NCBI GenBank assembly: GCA_028288595.1
Contig: JAQBNK010000038.1
Coordinates: forward strand, 23,316 to 87,315
DNA length: 64,000 nucleotides
Reading direction: 5' to 3'
Origin: Chitinophagaceae bacterium
GTDB taxonomy: Bacteria; Bacteroidota; Bacteroidia; Chitinophagales; Chitinophagaceae
The notes beneath the pieces are model-generated. The model saw only the letters and a list, made by a program, of their open reading frames with translations. It was not told the DNA's origin and ran no database searches. Positions 25,304 to 35,095 of this stretch are shown here, piece after piece. How positions within the stretch are numbered: the stretch's first letter is position 1; each line of letters opens with the position of its first letter. The translations under genes and the position numbers were made by a program.

Positions 25304-27328
25304 CTACCGAACAAATGTCTTGTTCTCTACGCCTATTCCTTTTAGCGTCAATTGTTTCCAGTTTGAAGGGAGTTTAGATTTCACCTGTATGATGCCTTTG
25401 GATGTAATTTCGAGTCCCCCAAAACCCATTAATACGCTCTGCAAAATTCCTCCTGCCCCGGTAGCAAAATACGGGTTGGTACCCCCTTTAGTTTCTGCTA
25501 AAACCCTGAAGGGAGCATTAAGATTTGGCAAGTATCCATCCTTAAACCATTTAAACGCTTTTTCGCCATTACCCAGCCTTGCATACAACGTTGCAAACAC
25601 CGCTTGTGTCATTGCCGGGGTACCAGCATCCGGCACACGGGTCTCATAATACTCCAGGTCTTTTAAAATTTGCTGCGGGTCTGTTATTTCCTTTAAAGGA
25701 TATGCCAGTAAATTAACATCGGCCTGCTTAATACCTTCCCCATGATAAGCGGCATGTTCCTGTGTAACCCCATTACTCATTTTAAGTAATGGAATATTAT
25801 TCGCCACGTACATCCAGTCAGGATTCGGATCTAATCCTAATATTTTAGCTGCTTCGGTCGCATATGCCAGGTTGTGTTTGGCTGCCGCATTTGTAAATGC
25901 ATTGTTGTCTACATTTTCCGCCCACTCATCTGCTGCTACTACATTATTGATATCAAAGTGGGCCGGGCCGTTTCTTTCAACACGACTTGCCCAAAAATCT
26001 GCTGTTGCAGAAAGGATAGGCCACCCTTTTTCTTTCAGCCAGTTCTTATCCTGTGTAACACAATAATAACTCCATGCCGCGATAGCAATATCTGCTGTAA
26101 TATGGTGCTCAAAAGGTCCGCTTAGTGCCCAAACAGGAGTTTCTTCGACCCCGGTTTCTGCGCTTTCCCAGGGGAACATGGCGCCCTTAAATCCTTTAGA
26201 AAACGCATTCCGTTTTGCGGCTGCAAGTCGCTGAAAGCGGTATTCCATCATGCTTTTTGCAAGTTCAGGATGCATAACAAGAATAGCAGGGAACATCCAT
26301 AATTCTGCATCCCAGAACACATGCCCGTTATAACCCAGGCCACTAAGCCCCATTGGTGATGGCGATAAAGCGGTCCCTTCTCTTACAAAAGAATATAAAT
26401 GATAAAGCATGCTGTGAATATCCTGCTGTGATTGTGCATCGCCTTCTATTTGAATATCACTCTTCCATAAATCATCCCATGCTTTATTATGAAAGGATAA
26501 CAACCGATCCCTGCCTTCCAGCTTGGCGTAAATTGTTAACCGCTCAGCTTCATTCAACGGATCATCATGATGCGCAGAAGTTATAGAAGAACCGGCGATA
26601 GAAAAACGATAGGTTTCTCCTGCTTTAATTTTTTTATTGAATTTCATGAGGTGCATGTTATTGTCCCACATTTCATGAATTACTCTCGGTTCATGCCCAT
26701 GCTCTTCGCTAAATAAAAAAGTATTGGAGGCACACATTAATAACTTCCCGGTTGGACTTTTAGCCTGGGATGTGAGCAGGCTTATCACAACATGCGGCCT
26801 GTCAATTTCATTATAATAATTCTGTACATCTTTTAAAGCATCCGGAGCCTCCATCACGTTTGCCGCTGTAATGTCAATATCCTTTGTCGCTGTTATGGTC
26901 ACATCCATTAAAACAGTATAGGGTAAATGTCTTAATGAATAATAAGTATAAGAAACGCTCGCTTTATCACCGTAATTGAAGCCTGATGTGAAGCTTGCAT
27001 GCCTCATGTCCAATTCCTGCTTCATGTTTGTAATAGTTTTTGCTTCTATTCTTTTTCCATCGATATCCAGGTTCATGTTAAGCAGGTTAAAACTCCGGAT
27101 GAAGTTGCTAACCCGCCCCCGTCCATACAGGTCATATGCACCTGCAAGCACCACATCTTTTACTTTAAATGGTTCAGGTGAAGAGATAATTCCTATCATT
27201 CCATTTGCAACGGTAACGCCATAGTATTCCGTGTTGGAAGAAACGGTGGCGCTAATCTTCCATGGATCCTGGGCTGATACTGAAAGAATATAACAGCTAA
27301 AAAAACAAATGGTAAGCAGACATCGCAT
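25304..27328 (-). CDS. GH65 family glycoside hydrolase, secreted (alpha-glucosidase-like)
   Basis: The 674-residue protein has a signal peptide (1-20, SVSAQ). GH65 core motifs are clear: GYNGHVFWDAELWMFP (substrate-binding, near residues 330-345) and DEWAENVDNNAFTN with the general acid E468. E612 in LAETKGGTNPYF lies 144 residues later. From memory, the Flavobacterium johnsoniae GH65 kojibiose hydrolase uses E472 and E616, which have the same spacing, so a hydrolase is favoured over a phosphorylase. The substrate is probably an alpha-linked glucose disaccharide. It is divergent from the SRPBCC gene and part of the trehalase-to-susC carbohydrate block. Confidence 0.88.
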   Translation of the reverse strand: MRCLLTICFFSCYILSVSAQDPWKISATVSSNTEYYGVTVANGMIGIISSPEPFKVKDVVLAGAYDLYGRGRVSNFIRSFNLLNMNLDIDGKRIEAKTITNMKQELDMRHASFTSGFNYGDKASVSYTYYSLRHLPYTVLMDVTITATKDIDITAANVMEAPDALKDVQNYYNEIDRPHVVISLLTSQAKSPTGKLLMCASNTFLFSEEHGHEPRVIHEMWDNNMHLMKFNKKIKAGETYRFSIAGSSITSAHHDDPLNEAERLTIYAKLEGRDRLLSFHNKAWDDLWKSDIQIEGDAQSQQDIHSMLYHLYSFVREGTALSPSPMGLSGLGYNGHVFWDAELWMFPAILVMHPELAKSMMEYRFQRLAAAKRNAFSKGFKGAMFPWESAETGVEETPVWALSGPFEHHITADIAIAAWSYYCVTQDKNWLKEKGWPILSATADFWASRVERNGPAHFDINNVVAADEWAENVDNNAFTNAAAKHNLAYATEAAKILGLDPNPDWMYVANNIPLLKMSNGVTQEHAAYHGEGIKQADVNLLAYPLKEITDPQQILKDLEYYETRVPDAGTPAMTQAVFATLYARLGNGEKAFKWFKDGYLPNLNAPFRVLAETKGGTNPYFATGAGGILQSVLMGFGGLEITSKGIIQVKSKLPSNWKQLTLKGIGVENKTFVR

Positions 27329-27412
27329 AGCAATTGATTAGTTTAAGTAAGTATGAACCTTCATTTAAAGTTATTTAGTAAATTTCAACCTTCGTGTTTA
27401 AAGTTTTGTCTT

Positions 27413-28354
27413 ATGAAGAAAGGGCTTTTGATTTTATCCGGCATTATAATTATCGCACTTATCTGCACTTACCTGTTTATTCCTTCCAAAATCAATGTTA
27501 TTGCTTCTACTGAGGCAAATATGAATGCGGATGCTGTTTTTCGTACACTTAGAACAGAAACCACATGGCAAAAATGGTGGCCAGGGAAAATAGAAAAAGA
27601 AAATCAAAAAAATATATTTACCTGGAATGGCAATCGATTTTCTATTGGGCAAATATCTTATAATGCTTTCCAGATGAATACTGATATAAACGGGAATCAT
27701 TTTGAAAGCCTTTTATACCTGGTACCAGGTGAAAATAATAAGGTGCTGATAAACTGGGAAACAAATTATAAAGCCAGTACCAATCCATTTGTTCGTATAA
27801 AACAATACCTGTATGCGAAAAAACTCGAGAATGCTTTTACTAGTGTTCTGAGTAAAATAAAGAGTTATGTTCAGAGCTCCGCTAATGTATATGGATTCGA
27901 CATCCAGAAGGAAAAAGTTGCTTATGAATATGTAACTACAAGCGCTGCTACATTTAATCACGATCCTTTGCCAAAAGAAATATATTCTCTTGTAGGGGTT
28001 ATAACCAGCTATGTGGAGCAGAACGGGGGGAAAGTTATAGGATATCCTATACTTAATATAACATCTGCTGATAGTGCACATTTCGAAACACGGATAGCAA
28101 TTCCAACAAATAAAAAATTGTCTTCTACGAATACTATCTTATCCAAGTGGATGATGAAAGGAGGCTATATTTTAACAACCGAAGTGAAAGGCGGTAAAAG
28201 AAATATTGAACAGGCCATGCAGCAGGTTAATCAATTTCTTATTGATAATCATTACAGCCGGATTGCCATTCCTTTTCAATCATTAATTACAAACCGGTTA
28301 AATGAGCCTGATACTAATAAATGGATAACGAAGGTTTACTATCCTGTTATTTAA
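27413..28354 (+). CDS. SRPBCC plus GyrI-like effector-binding domain protein, membrane-anchored
   Basis: The ATG at 27413 (MKKGLLILSGIIIIALICTY) gives a membrane anchor. An earlier in-frame ATG at 27353 would add 20 residues without conservation. Residues about 25-145 resemble a SRPBCC (polyketide cyclase-like) fold with WQKWWPG. Residues about 155-313 resemble the AraC/GyrI effector-binding domain (PKEIYSLVGVITSYVEQNGG, YILTTEVKGGKRNIEQAMQQ). Such two-domain proteins bind small hydrophobic ligands; the role is unknown. The 3' end overlaps the convergent CRTAC1-type gene by 8 bp. Confidence 0.78.
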   Translation: MKKGLLILSGIIIIALICTYLFIPSKINVIASTEANMNADAVFRTLRTETTWQKWWPGKIEKENQKNIFTWNGNRFSIGQISYNAFQMNTDINGNHFESLLYLVPGENNKVLINWETNYKASTNPFVRIKQYLYAKKLENAFTSVLSKIKSYVQSSANVYGFDIQKEKVAYEYVTTSAATFNHDPLPKEIYSLVGVITSYVEQNGGKVIGYPILNITSADSAHFETRIAIPTNKKLSSTNTILSKWMMKGGYILTTEVKGGKRNIEQAMQQVNQFLIDNHYSRIAIPFQSLITNRLNEPDTNKWITKVYYPVI

Positions 28355-31300
28355 ACGATAGTATTCTGAGGCTGTCGTTATTCATTGCAAGAATAAATGC
28401 TTCTTTATTTTTAATATTTGTATTAGCGATATGTCTAACCTGCCCTTTAATCGTAAGGCCGCTAAGTGTTTCTGTTTTAAAATTGCCTTTACCCCTGTTT
28501 AACATCAGTGTTCCAAAATCTGCATCGCTTCTGCCTAGCTGGATATTATTTTCGTAATAGTTTCCCATTAATAAAATGTCTGGCAAGTTATCGTTGTTTC
28601 CATTCACTATCACAGCGCTTCTGAACGATGTTAACTGAGCGGCCCACGGCATTGCCTGCACCTGAAAATTCATCTTACCATCATTAATTAATATAGCATT
28701 AGAAAAATAATTGGCGGTAAGAATGTTTGCCTTTTCCAATTTTTCTGCAGTAAATATTTCCTTCAAAGATGCTTTAGCAAAATTTTCAGCATACAAATAT
28801 TTCTTTTTTATAAGAGGTATCTGGCGCTGTAACTCATCTTTATTTGAGAAAGGGATCTCTTCACCCTGTAAATAATAAGTAACCACCTGTTCTTTCTTCC
28901 CGTTATTATCAAAATCATTATAATATAAGCGAACGGGTTCACTGGCAGAAGCTTTTAAACGGCTGTTGAGGCCGAGGTTGCCTGCAATAAGATCTATATC
29001 ACCATCGTTGTCTATATCAACGGGAAGTAAAAAATTCCACCATCCTTTTTTATCCGTTAATTCTTTCTTTATAAATTTCCCGTTGTTATTGATAAAAACA
29101 TCGATACCTCCCCATTCATAACAAACCAGTAAATCTTTATCACCATCTTTATCTATATCATACCACTTTGCATCAGTTACCATTCCTGAAAAAGAAAGTC
29201 CTTTTGCAATAGTTGAAGCGACATCAATAAAGTGTCCATGGCCGTCATTCTTCAATAAATAAGACTGTGGTATACTTCCATACTCCCAGGGTATCGACCT
29301 CCCCCCAATAAAAAGGTCAATGAAACCATCCTTATTAAAATCATACGAACAAACACAAGAAGCATTTGTATAGCAGTTAGCAAAGGCATCCTTAAGCTTT
29401 GTTAATTGACCCTTGCCATTATTTAAATAAATACAGGGAATTAAATGCCGGTCTTTTCCATAGTATTCATTGCCACCATTAGCTATTATCAAATCGGGAA
29501 ACTTATCATTATTTATATCAGCCCAACATGCAGATACTTCTTCATTGCTACTGTCTTTATCAAGCTCAGGCTGATTAAGCTTTGCATAAGTTCCGCCAGG
29601 TTGCTGCAGGAAAATAGCGGGCTTAAATGTTTTTGATGCTCCAATGAAGACGTCTTCGAGGCCATCACCGTTAATGTCATCAATTGCAAGTGCAGGGCCT
29701 TCTGTAGAAACCATGTGAGGTATCAGTGGTTCCCTGGTAAACTCCTGGAAAAAATTTTCCTGGTGTTTGTATTGCAGTTTTGTTGATTCGGTAATATCTG
29801 TAAATGCCCGGCCGTTATTTTTATCGTATCCGGTTATACTGTTATAATCAAATACCGGTAAATTTTCTTTGTATGAAATCGAAAGGAGTGTATCTTTTTT
29901 TATAAGTGATAAAGGCTGGAAAGTATTATCAGGCCAGACAATAAAAGCAGAATCTATTTTCATATTTGCCAGCCCGATATGCAATGGTATCTGCATACTG
30001 GATTGAAAACCGTGTACAGGATAGTTTTCATAATTATTTATCTGCCCTTCTGCCAAAACAATAACTTTCGAACCGAGTGCATTAATATTTTTTGCAGGCC
30101 CCGTTAACTTTAGATTTATGAAATGATTTGTTGCATGGTCGGTTTTATTTTCATACAGTGATACAGGTTCATCAATGTTGTTAGTCACAATATCGAGGTC
30201 GCCATCGTTATCCAGGTCAGCATATATGGCACCGTTAGAAAATGTTGGTAAATTACCTTTTACCGAAACTGATATATCATTAAAGGAAGCATTTCGGCCG
30301 TTATGGAAAAATTTATTTGGCAACTTTATTTCAGGAAATTTATTTACAAGAGCCATGTCTTTGTCTTCAATTTTATTCTGCTTAAACTCCTCCTGAATTT
30401 CTTTACTCGAGATAAAACTTACATAGTCTATATCATTTAGTCTTTTAGGTATACCATTAGAAATAAATAGATCCTTCCATCCATCATTATCAAAATCCAT
30501 CCATAAAGTACTCCAGCTCCAGTCGGATGCAAACATACCTGCATAAAGCCCCACTTCACTAAACATCCCATTCCGCCGGTTCAATTGTAAGTTATTGCGG
30601 GCATACTGGTAATTATATCCAGCCGAAATTTTATAATTGTAAACATCATAATCTCCTTCTCCCATTGATCTTCTTATCATATAAGGATCCGATGGAAGCA
30701 TGTCTGCAGAAACTATATCAGGAAAGCCATCATTATTAATATCCCCTGCATCCACTCCCATAGAATACATGCTGGTATGCATTATTCTCGCAGATGATTC
30801 TTCTGAAAACTTTCCATTCTTCTGGTTGATGTATAAATAATCATTCTCGTGAAAATCATTACCTGCATAAAGATCCGGCCATCCATCGAGATTAATATCA
30901 GAGACAACGATTCCCAAGCCATAGCTTATTGCAGAACTATTGATAGCAGATTCCCTGGTTACATCAGTAAATTTAATGCCATCATTTCTAAACAACCTGT
31001 CGCCGGAAAGCGGGTGATAAGTACCTAAAAAATCTTTACGAGGGCCAAATGTTCCATTCTGGTGAACTGAATGATTAAGAAGAAACATGTCGAGGTCGCC
31101 GTCGTTATCATAGTCGAAAAAAGCAGCTTGCGTACTAAAGCCTGAGAAATCTAAACCATAGCGTGCAGCTTCATCTTCATAATAAGGAATGCCTTTTTTA
31201 ATTCCCTTACAAACAAGCAGTTGATTCTTTCCTTTAAGTGATTCAAAATTTCCAACCTGGCATATATAAATATCGAGTAACCCATCATTATTAATATCAA

Positions 31301-31697
31301 CAACTGATACTCCGGTTGACCATCCATGATTTTGAAAAATATTGGCGCTGGCTGTTACATCTTTAAAGTGCAGCTTACCTTCATTTAAAAAGAGTTTATT
31401 CTCGCCCTGATTGGCTGTAAAGAAAAGATCGATAAGTCCGTCATTATTAAAATCGCCGGCGCCTATTCCTGCACCATTATAAAAATACATGTAATTAAAC
31501 ATGTTGAAGGAAGGAGTGGGCCTTAGTACATTTGCGAAGGAGAGACCCGTTGTATTATAATCCAAAACTTCAAATGTAACAATGCCTTTTTTTTCTTTTC
31601 CGCAACTATTAACCAGAGTGGATATTAAAAAAATTGCGAGGCATTTTAAAACTTGGACCAAATTAGAGCCCGGGTATTTTGCAAACGTTCGCCTCAT
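28347..31697 (-). CDS. CRTAC1/ASPIC-UnbV lipoprotein with FG-GAP (VCBS) repeats, copy 1
   Basis: I chose the ATG at 31697 (MRRTFAKYPGSNLVQ), just after the stop of the upstream gene; an in-frame ATG 45 bp further up lies inside that gene. The roughly 1116-residue lipoprotein (lipobox VNSC) has many calcium-binding FG-GAP motifs (DINNDGLLDIY, DYDNDGDLDMF, DIDNDGDIDL) forming beta-propellers. A central UnbV/ASPIC module contains LGSKVIVLAEGQ and GFQSSMQIPLHIGL. These proteins sit on the cell surface near SusCD transporters and are thought to bind ligands. It is the second of a tandem pair with the gene at 31711. Confidence 0.9.
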   Translation of the reverse strand: MRRTFAKYPGSNLVQVLKCLAIFLISTLVNSCGKEKKGIVTFEVLDYNTTGLSFANVLRPTPSFNMFNYMYFYNGAGIGAGDFNNDGLIDLFFTANQGENKLFLNEGKLHFKDVTASANIFQNHGWSTGVSVVDINNDGLLDIYICQVGNFESLKGKNQLLVCKGIKKGIPYYEDEAARYGLDFSGFSTQAAFFDYDNDGDLDMFLLNHSVHQNGTFGPRKDFLGTYHPLSGDRLFRNDGIKFTDVTRESAINSSAISYGLGIVVSDINLDGWPDLYAGNDFHENDYLYINQKNGKFSEESSARIMHTSMYSMGVDAGDINNDGFPDIVSADMLPSDPYMIRRSMGEGDYDVYNYKISAGYNYQYARNNLQLNRRNGMFSEVGLYAGMFASDWSWSTLWMDFDNDGWKDLFISNGIPKRLNDIDYVSFISSKEIQEEFKQNKIEDKDMALVNKFPEIKLPNKFFHNGRNASFNDISVSVKGNLPTFSNGAIYADLDNDGDLDIVTNNIDEPVSLYENKTDHATNHFINLKLTGPAKNINALGSKVIVLAEGQINNYENYPVHGFQSSMQIPLHIGLANMKIDSAFIVWPDNTFQPLSLIKKDTLLSISYKENLPVFDYNSITGYDKNNGRAFTDITESTKLQYKHQENFFQEFTREPLIPHMVSTEGPALAIDDINGDGLEDVFIGASKTFKPAIFLQQPGGTYAKLNQPELDKDSSNEEVSACWADINNDKFPDLIIANGGNEYYGKDRHLIPCIYLNNGKGQLTKLKDAFANCYTNASCVCSYDFNKDGFIDLFIGGRSIPWEYGSIPQSYLLKNDGHGHFIDVASTIAKGLSFSGMVTDAKWYDIDKDGDKDLLVCYEWGGIDVFINNNGKFIKKELTDKKGWWNFLLPVDIDNDGDIDLIAGNLGLNSRLKASASEPVRLYYNDFDNNGKKEQVVTYYLQGEEIPFSNKDELQRQIPLIKKKYLYAENFAKASLKEIFTAEKLEKANILTANYFSNAILINDGKMNFQVQAMPWAAQLTSFRSAVIVNGNNDNLPDILLMGNYYENNIQLGRSDADFGTLMLNRGKGNFKTETLSGLTIKGQVRHIANTNIKNKEAFILAMNNDSLRILSFK

Positions 31698-31710
31698 GTA
31701 CTTTGTCCTT

Positions 31711-34700
31711 TTATTTCTTACGGACGGATTTATCAAATTCATACAAAACGGGATAATCCTGATTTCTTAAAAAGAAGATGCTTTTATTGTTACCAATATT
31801 CATCACTTTAATATCTCTTACCTGGCCGCTTATTTGAATACCGGATTGTTTTTGGTTCAATACGTTAAACATCCTGTGGCCCTTATTAAGAATCACAATA
31901 CCCAAATTTGCATCTAAGCGTCCAAATTGCGGTGCAAAATCAAATTGATTACCGCCAATGATAAGGTCAGATTTCCCATCATTATTTATGTCTGTACAGG
32001 CAATAGCATTGGCAGATGAAAATTGTACTTCCGCAGGTAATTGCTGAAGAGAGAATTTCCCATTTCCCTCATTCCATGCAATCACTGAACTGCAATAATT
32101 AAAATCTTTTACTATTGAACTCTTTATTAAATCAGGCTCAAATAATTCTTCTATAGATTTTGTAGCAAATATTTCATGACGTAAGTTTTGCTTTTTTAGG
32201 TAGGGAAACTGTTCTTCCAAATTCTTCTTCATGAATACAGGAACGTTTTTTCCATTAATTGTTCTGGTTATTACTTCCTGCGGAATACCATTCATTCCAA
32301 AATAATTGACCCATAATTTAACCGGGTTAGCGGAATCTGGCCGCAGGTAACAATTTTGACCGATGTTTCCCAGTACAATATCATTTCTGCCATCTCCGTC
32401 AAGGTCTGCTATGGTGAGGGTTTGCCACCAGCCTGACAGGTTATTTAAATTGGTTTTTACTTCATTAAAATGATCGCCGGAAAAAGAAAATATTTTTGGT
32501 GCCATCCATTCACCTGTGATGATCAGTTCTTTTTTACCATGTCCCATCATGTCTGCCCATGCAGCCCCTGTCACCATACCAATGCGGTATATATCTTTGT
32601 TTTTTTCTGCGGCGATATCTTTAAAATGTCCTTTTCCATCATTAATATATAAATAACTAAATGGCGATGTTCCGTACAGGTAGGGAGTGCTTCTGCCTCC
32701 GACGAATAAGTCCTGGTATCCATCTCCGTTAAAATCATAAGCAGCTACAGCGCCTATGTTAGAGCTGTTTGGGGGAAATGCATCGTCTGATATTGAAAAA
32801 TTTCCGTGACCATCGTTTTTAAATAACAGGTTACTTAACCGCGAAGACCGGGGCGTTGCATTATTACCTCCCGAACCTACAAATAAATCAAGATCCCCAT
32901 CGCTATCACAATCAAAAAACAAGCAGGTAACTTGTTCGTGATCTGCTGTTTTATTAAAGGCATCTTCGCTTTTCTTTATAAATTTGCCATTGGCAGATTG
33001 CAGGTATAATTGACCGCCTTTGTTATTAGAACCGCATATGTAAACATCTTCAAGGCCATCCCCATTTACATCTCCTATAGCAGCTCTTGGACCTTCCTTT
33101 GAAAGCATCATCGGTATATTCCTCTCAGAATTAAAGTCTATATAATCATCTTCTTCATGCTTATCAAAATTTGTATTTACCTGGTTAAATAAAGGGGGGA
33201 AAGAGTTTTCTAGCGAATTAAACAAAAGCCCGGCAGGTGGCTGAGAAATTTTATGGACTTTATTAAGGGCTAAACCATTAAATGTTGAAATTATTTTACC
33301 GGGCCATATAACTTTAACCGAATCGATCTTAGCCAATTTTCCTAAACCCACTATTAATTTATAATCCATTGATGATTGAAATCCTTTACTGGGTATCTGC
33401 TCTCTTGTAAATATGTCTTTACCTGAAAAAATTTCAATTTTAGTTCCTATTGCAAATAAATTTTTGTTCGAACCTTTTAAACTAAAACCGATATAATTTG
33501 ATTTATTCTTTTCTCTGCTATTATTCTTATATATAAAAGCGGGTCCGTTTACATTATTAATTACCAGATCCAGGTCTCCATCATTATCAAGATCGCCATA
33601 AGCAGCGCCATTGGAAAAAGAGGGTTTTGTAAAGCCCCATTCATCGCCAATATCTGTGAACTTCAGATTGCCATTATTTCTAAAGGCTTTATTTTTCAAA
33701 GGGGTAGATGGCATTTTATTAAGAATAGCATCAACGTCATCTTTCTTCCCTGTAGCCGTCATTTTTTGTACAATATCGCTGGCAAAAAAATCTATAAAAT
33801 CTTGGTTCGTAAGATCGTGAGCAATCCCGTTACAGACATACAAATCATTGTAACCGTCATTATCAGCATCAAACATAAGAGCACCCCAACTCCAGTCAGA
33901 AGCCTCTACTCCTGAATAATTGGCGATCTCCATAAACTTTCCATTTCCATTATTCAATTGAATGGTGTTTTGCATGAATTGATGATAGAAGCCTGATTGT
34001 TCTTTTAAATGATACGTGTCGTAATTATCAAAAGAAGAGGTCGTTCTCAGGCGATAATCATCCCAGGGCAACATATCTGTTGTGAAAATATCAGGATATC
34101 CATCGTTGTTGATGTCCTGCATATCCGCACCCATGGATGCAAGGCTGGTATGCCCCACATAACCTTCTAATTCATCTTTAAAGGTTCCATTCTTTTGATT
34201 GATGTAGAGATAATCTCTTTCAAAAAAATCATTTGATACATAAACATCCGGATAACTGTCTCCATTTACATCGCCAATAGTCACTCCAAGTCCAAGGCTT
34301 ATTAACCCGCCATGAATCCCCGCTTCTTTTGTTACTTCAATAAATTTTCCGTTATCGTTCCTGTATAAATGATCGCCACCACCTTTTAAAAAATCTGCAA
34401 CGGCCCATTGATTTGCAGGAAGATCCCGCATATTCGCATAGTTCAGCGTGTTGGCAGGGATAGGACTGTTATTGACAATAAAACAATCAAGGTCTCCATC
34501 CATATCATAATCAAAGAAAGAGGCTTGAGTTGAGTATCCACTATTATCAAGACCGTATTGATGTGCGCTTTCAGTAAAGGTGAGGTTGTGGTTATTAATA
34601 AATAACTGGTTTTTTCTAAGGGAACTGTCAAACATATTGCCCGCATTGCATACATAAATATCAAGCCAGCCATCGTTGTTAATATCAACAAATGTTACTC

Positions 34701-35034
34701 CTGTGCTCCATTGTTTTTTTTCCCGGAAACCTGCTTTATCAGAAATATCACTGAATTTAAGATTACCCTGGTTAAGGTAAAGTCTATTGCTGACCTGGTT
34801 ACCTGTAAAAAAAATATCCGGAAGGCCATCATTATTAATGTCTCCTATTGCAACCCCGCCGCCATTGTAAAAATTCCGGTAGTTAAAAACATTAAAGTCT
34901 TTCGATTCTTTCAATGAATTGTTGAAATCAATGTTGGTATTTTCAATCAGGCTAAATAATGTTTCGCTATTGGTTTCTTTACATGAAGAGAGTAAAAAAG
35001 AAATCATTATTAAGGAAAGGGTGGAAAATTTCAT
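31711..35034 (-). CDS. CRTAC1/ASPIC-UnbV lipoprotein with FG-GAP (VCBS) repeats, copy 2
   Basis: The 1107-residue lipoprotein (MKFSTLSLIMISFLLSSC, C18) has the same order of repeats as its downstream neighbour: FG-GAP motifs (DINNDGLPDIFF, DYDMDGDLDCF, DLDNDGDLDLVI), a UnbV/ASPIC module (FAIGTKIEIFSG, GFQSSMDYKLIVGLG) and more FG-GAP units (DVNGDGLEDVY, DFNGDGYQDLF). The two are clearly paralogues with diverged sequence. Only 13 bp separate them, so they are co-transcribed. A strong terminator lies between this gene and susD upstream. Confidence 0.92.
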   Translation of the reverse strand: MKFSTLSLIMISFLLSSCKETNSETLFSLIENTNIDFNNSLKESKDFNVFNYRNFYNGGGVAIGDINNDGLPDIFFTGNQVSNRLYLNQGNLKFSDISDKAGFREKKQWSTGVTFVDINNDGWLDIYVCNAGNMFDSSLRKNQLFINNHNLTFTESAHQYGLDNSGYSTQASFFDYDMDGDLDCFIVNNSPIPANTLNYANMRDLPANQWAVADFLKGGGDHLYRNDNGKFIEVTKEAGIHGGLISLGLGVTIGDVNGDSYPDVYVSNDFFERDYLYINQKNGTFKDELEGYVGHTSLASMGADMQDINNDGYPDIFTTDMLPWDDYRLRTTSSFDNYDTYHLKEQSGFYHQFMQNTIQLNNGNGKFMEIANYSGVEASDWSWGALMFDADNDGYNDLYVCNGIAHDLTNQDFIDFFASDIVQKMTATGKKDDVDAILNKMPSTPLKNKAFRNNGNLKFTDIGDEWGFTKPSFSNGAAYGDLDNDGDLDLVINNVNGPAFIYKNNSREKNKSNYIGFSLKGSNKNLFAIGTKIEIFSGKDIFTREQIPSKGFQSSMDYKLIVGLGKLAKIDSVKVIWPGKIISTFNGLALNKVHKISQPPAGLLFNSLENSFPPLFNQVNTNFDKHEEDDYIDFNSERNIPMMLSKEGPRAAIGDVNGDGLEDVYICGSNNKGGQLYLQSANGKFIKKSEDAFNKTADHEQVTCLFFDCDSDGDLDLFVGSGGNNATPRSSRLSNLLFKNDGHGNFSISDDAFPPNSSNIGAVAAYDFNGDGYQDLFVGGRSTPYLYGTSPFSYLYINDGKGHFKDIAAEKNKDIYRIGMVTGAAWADMMGHGKKELIITGEWMAPKIFSFSGDHFNEVKTNLNNLSGWWQTLTIADLDGDGRNDIVLGNIGQNCYLRPDSANPVKLWVNYFGMNGIPQEVITRTINGKNVPVFMKKNLEEQFPYLKKQNLRHEIFATKSIEELFEPDLIKSSIVKDFNYCSSVIAWNEGNGKFSLQQLPAEVQFSSANAIACTDINNDGKSDLIIGGNQFDFAPQFGRLDANLGIVILNKGHRMFNVLNQKQSGIQISGQVRDIKVMNIGNNKSIFFLRNQDYPVLYEFDKSVRKK

Positions 35035-35044
35035 CGGCTCGAAA

Positions 35045-35075
35045 ATAAAAAAAGGCCATTATTAAAATGGCCTTT
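35045..35075 (-). terminator. Terminator or attenuator between susD and the CRTAC1 pair
   Basis: AAAGGCCATT (35051-35060) and AATGGCCTTT (35066-35075) are perfect 10-bp complements with a 5-bp loop. On the minus strand they are followed by a T-rich run (complement of 35045-35050). It lies 20 bp after the susD stop and 10 bp before the start of the CRTAC1 gene, so it would end or weaken the susCD transcript. Confidence 0.88.
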
Positions 35076-35095
35076 CTGAAAAAATATTTAAAAAA

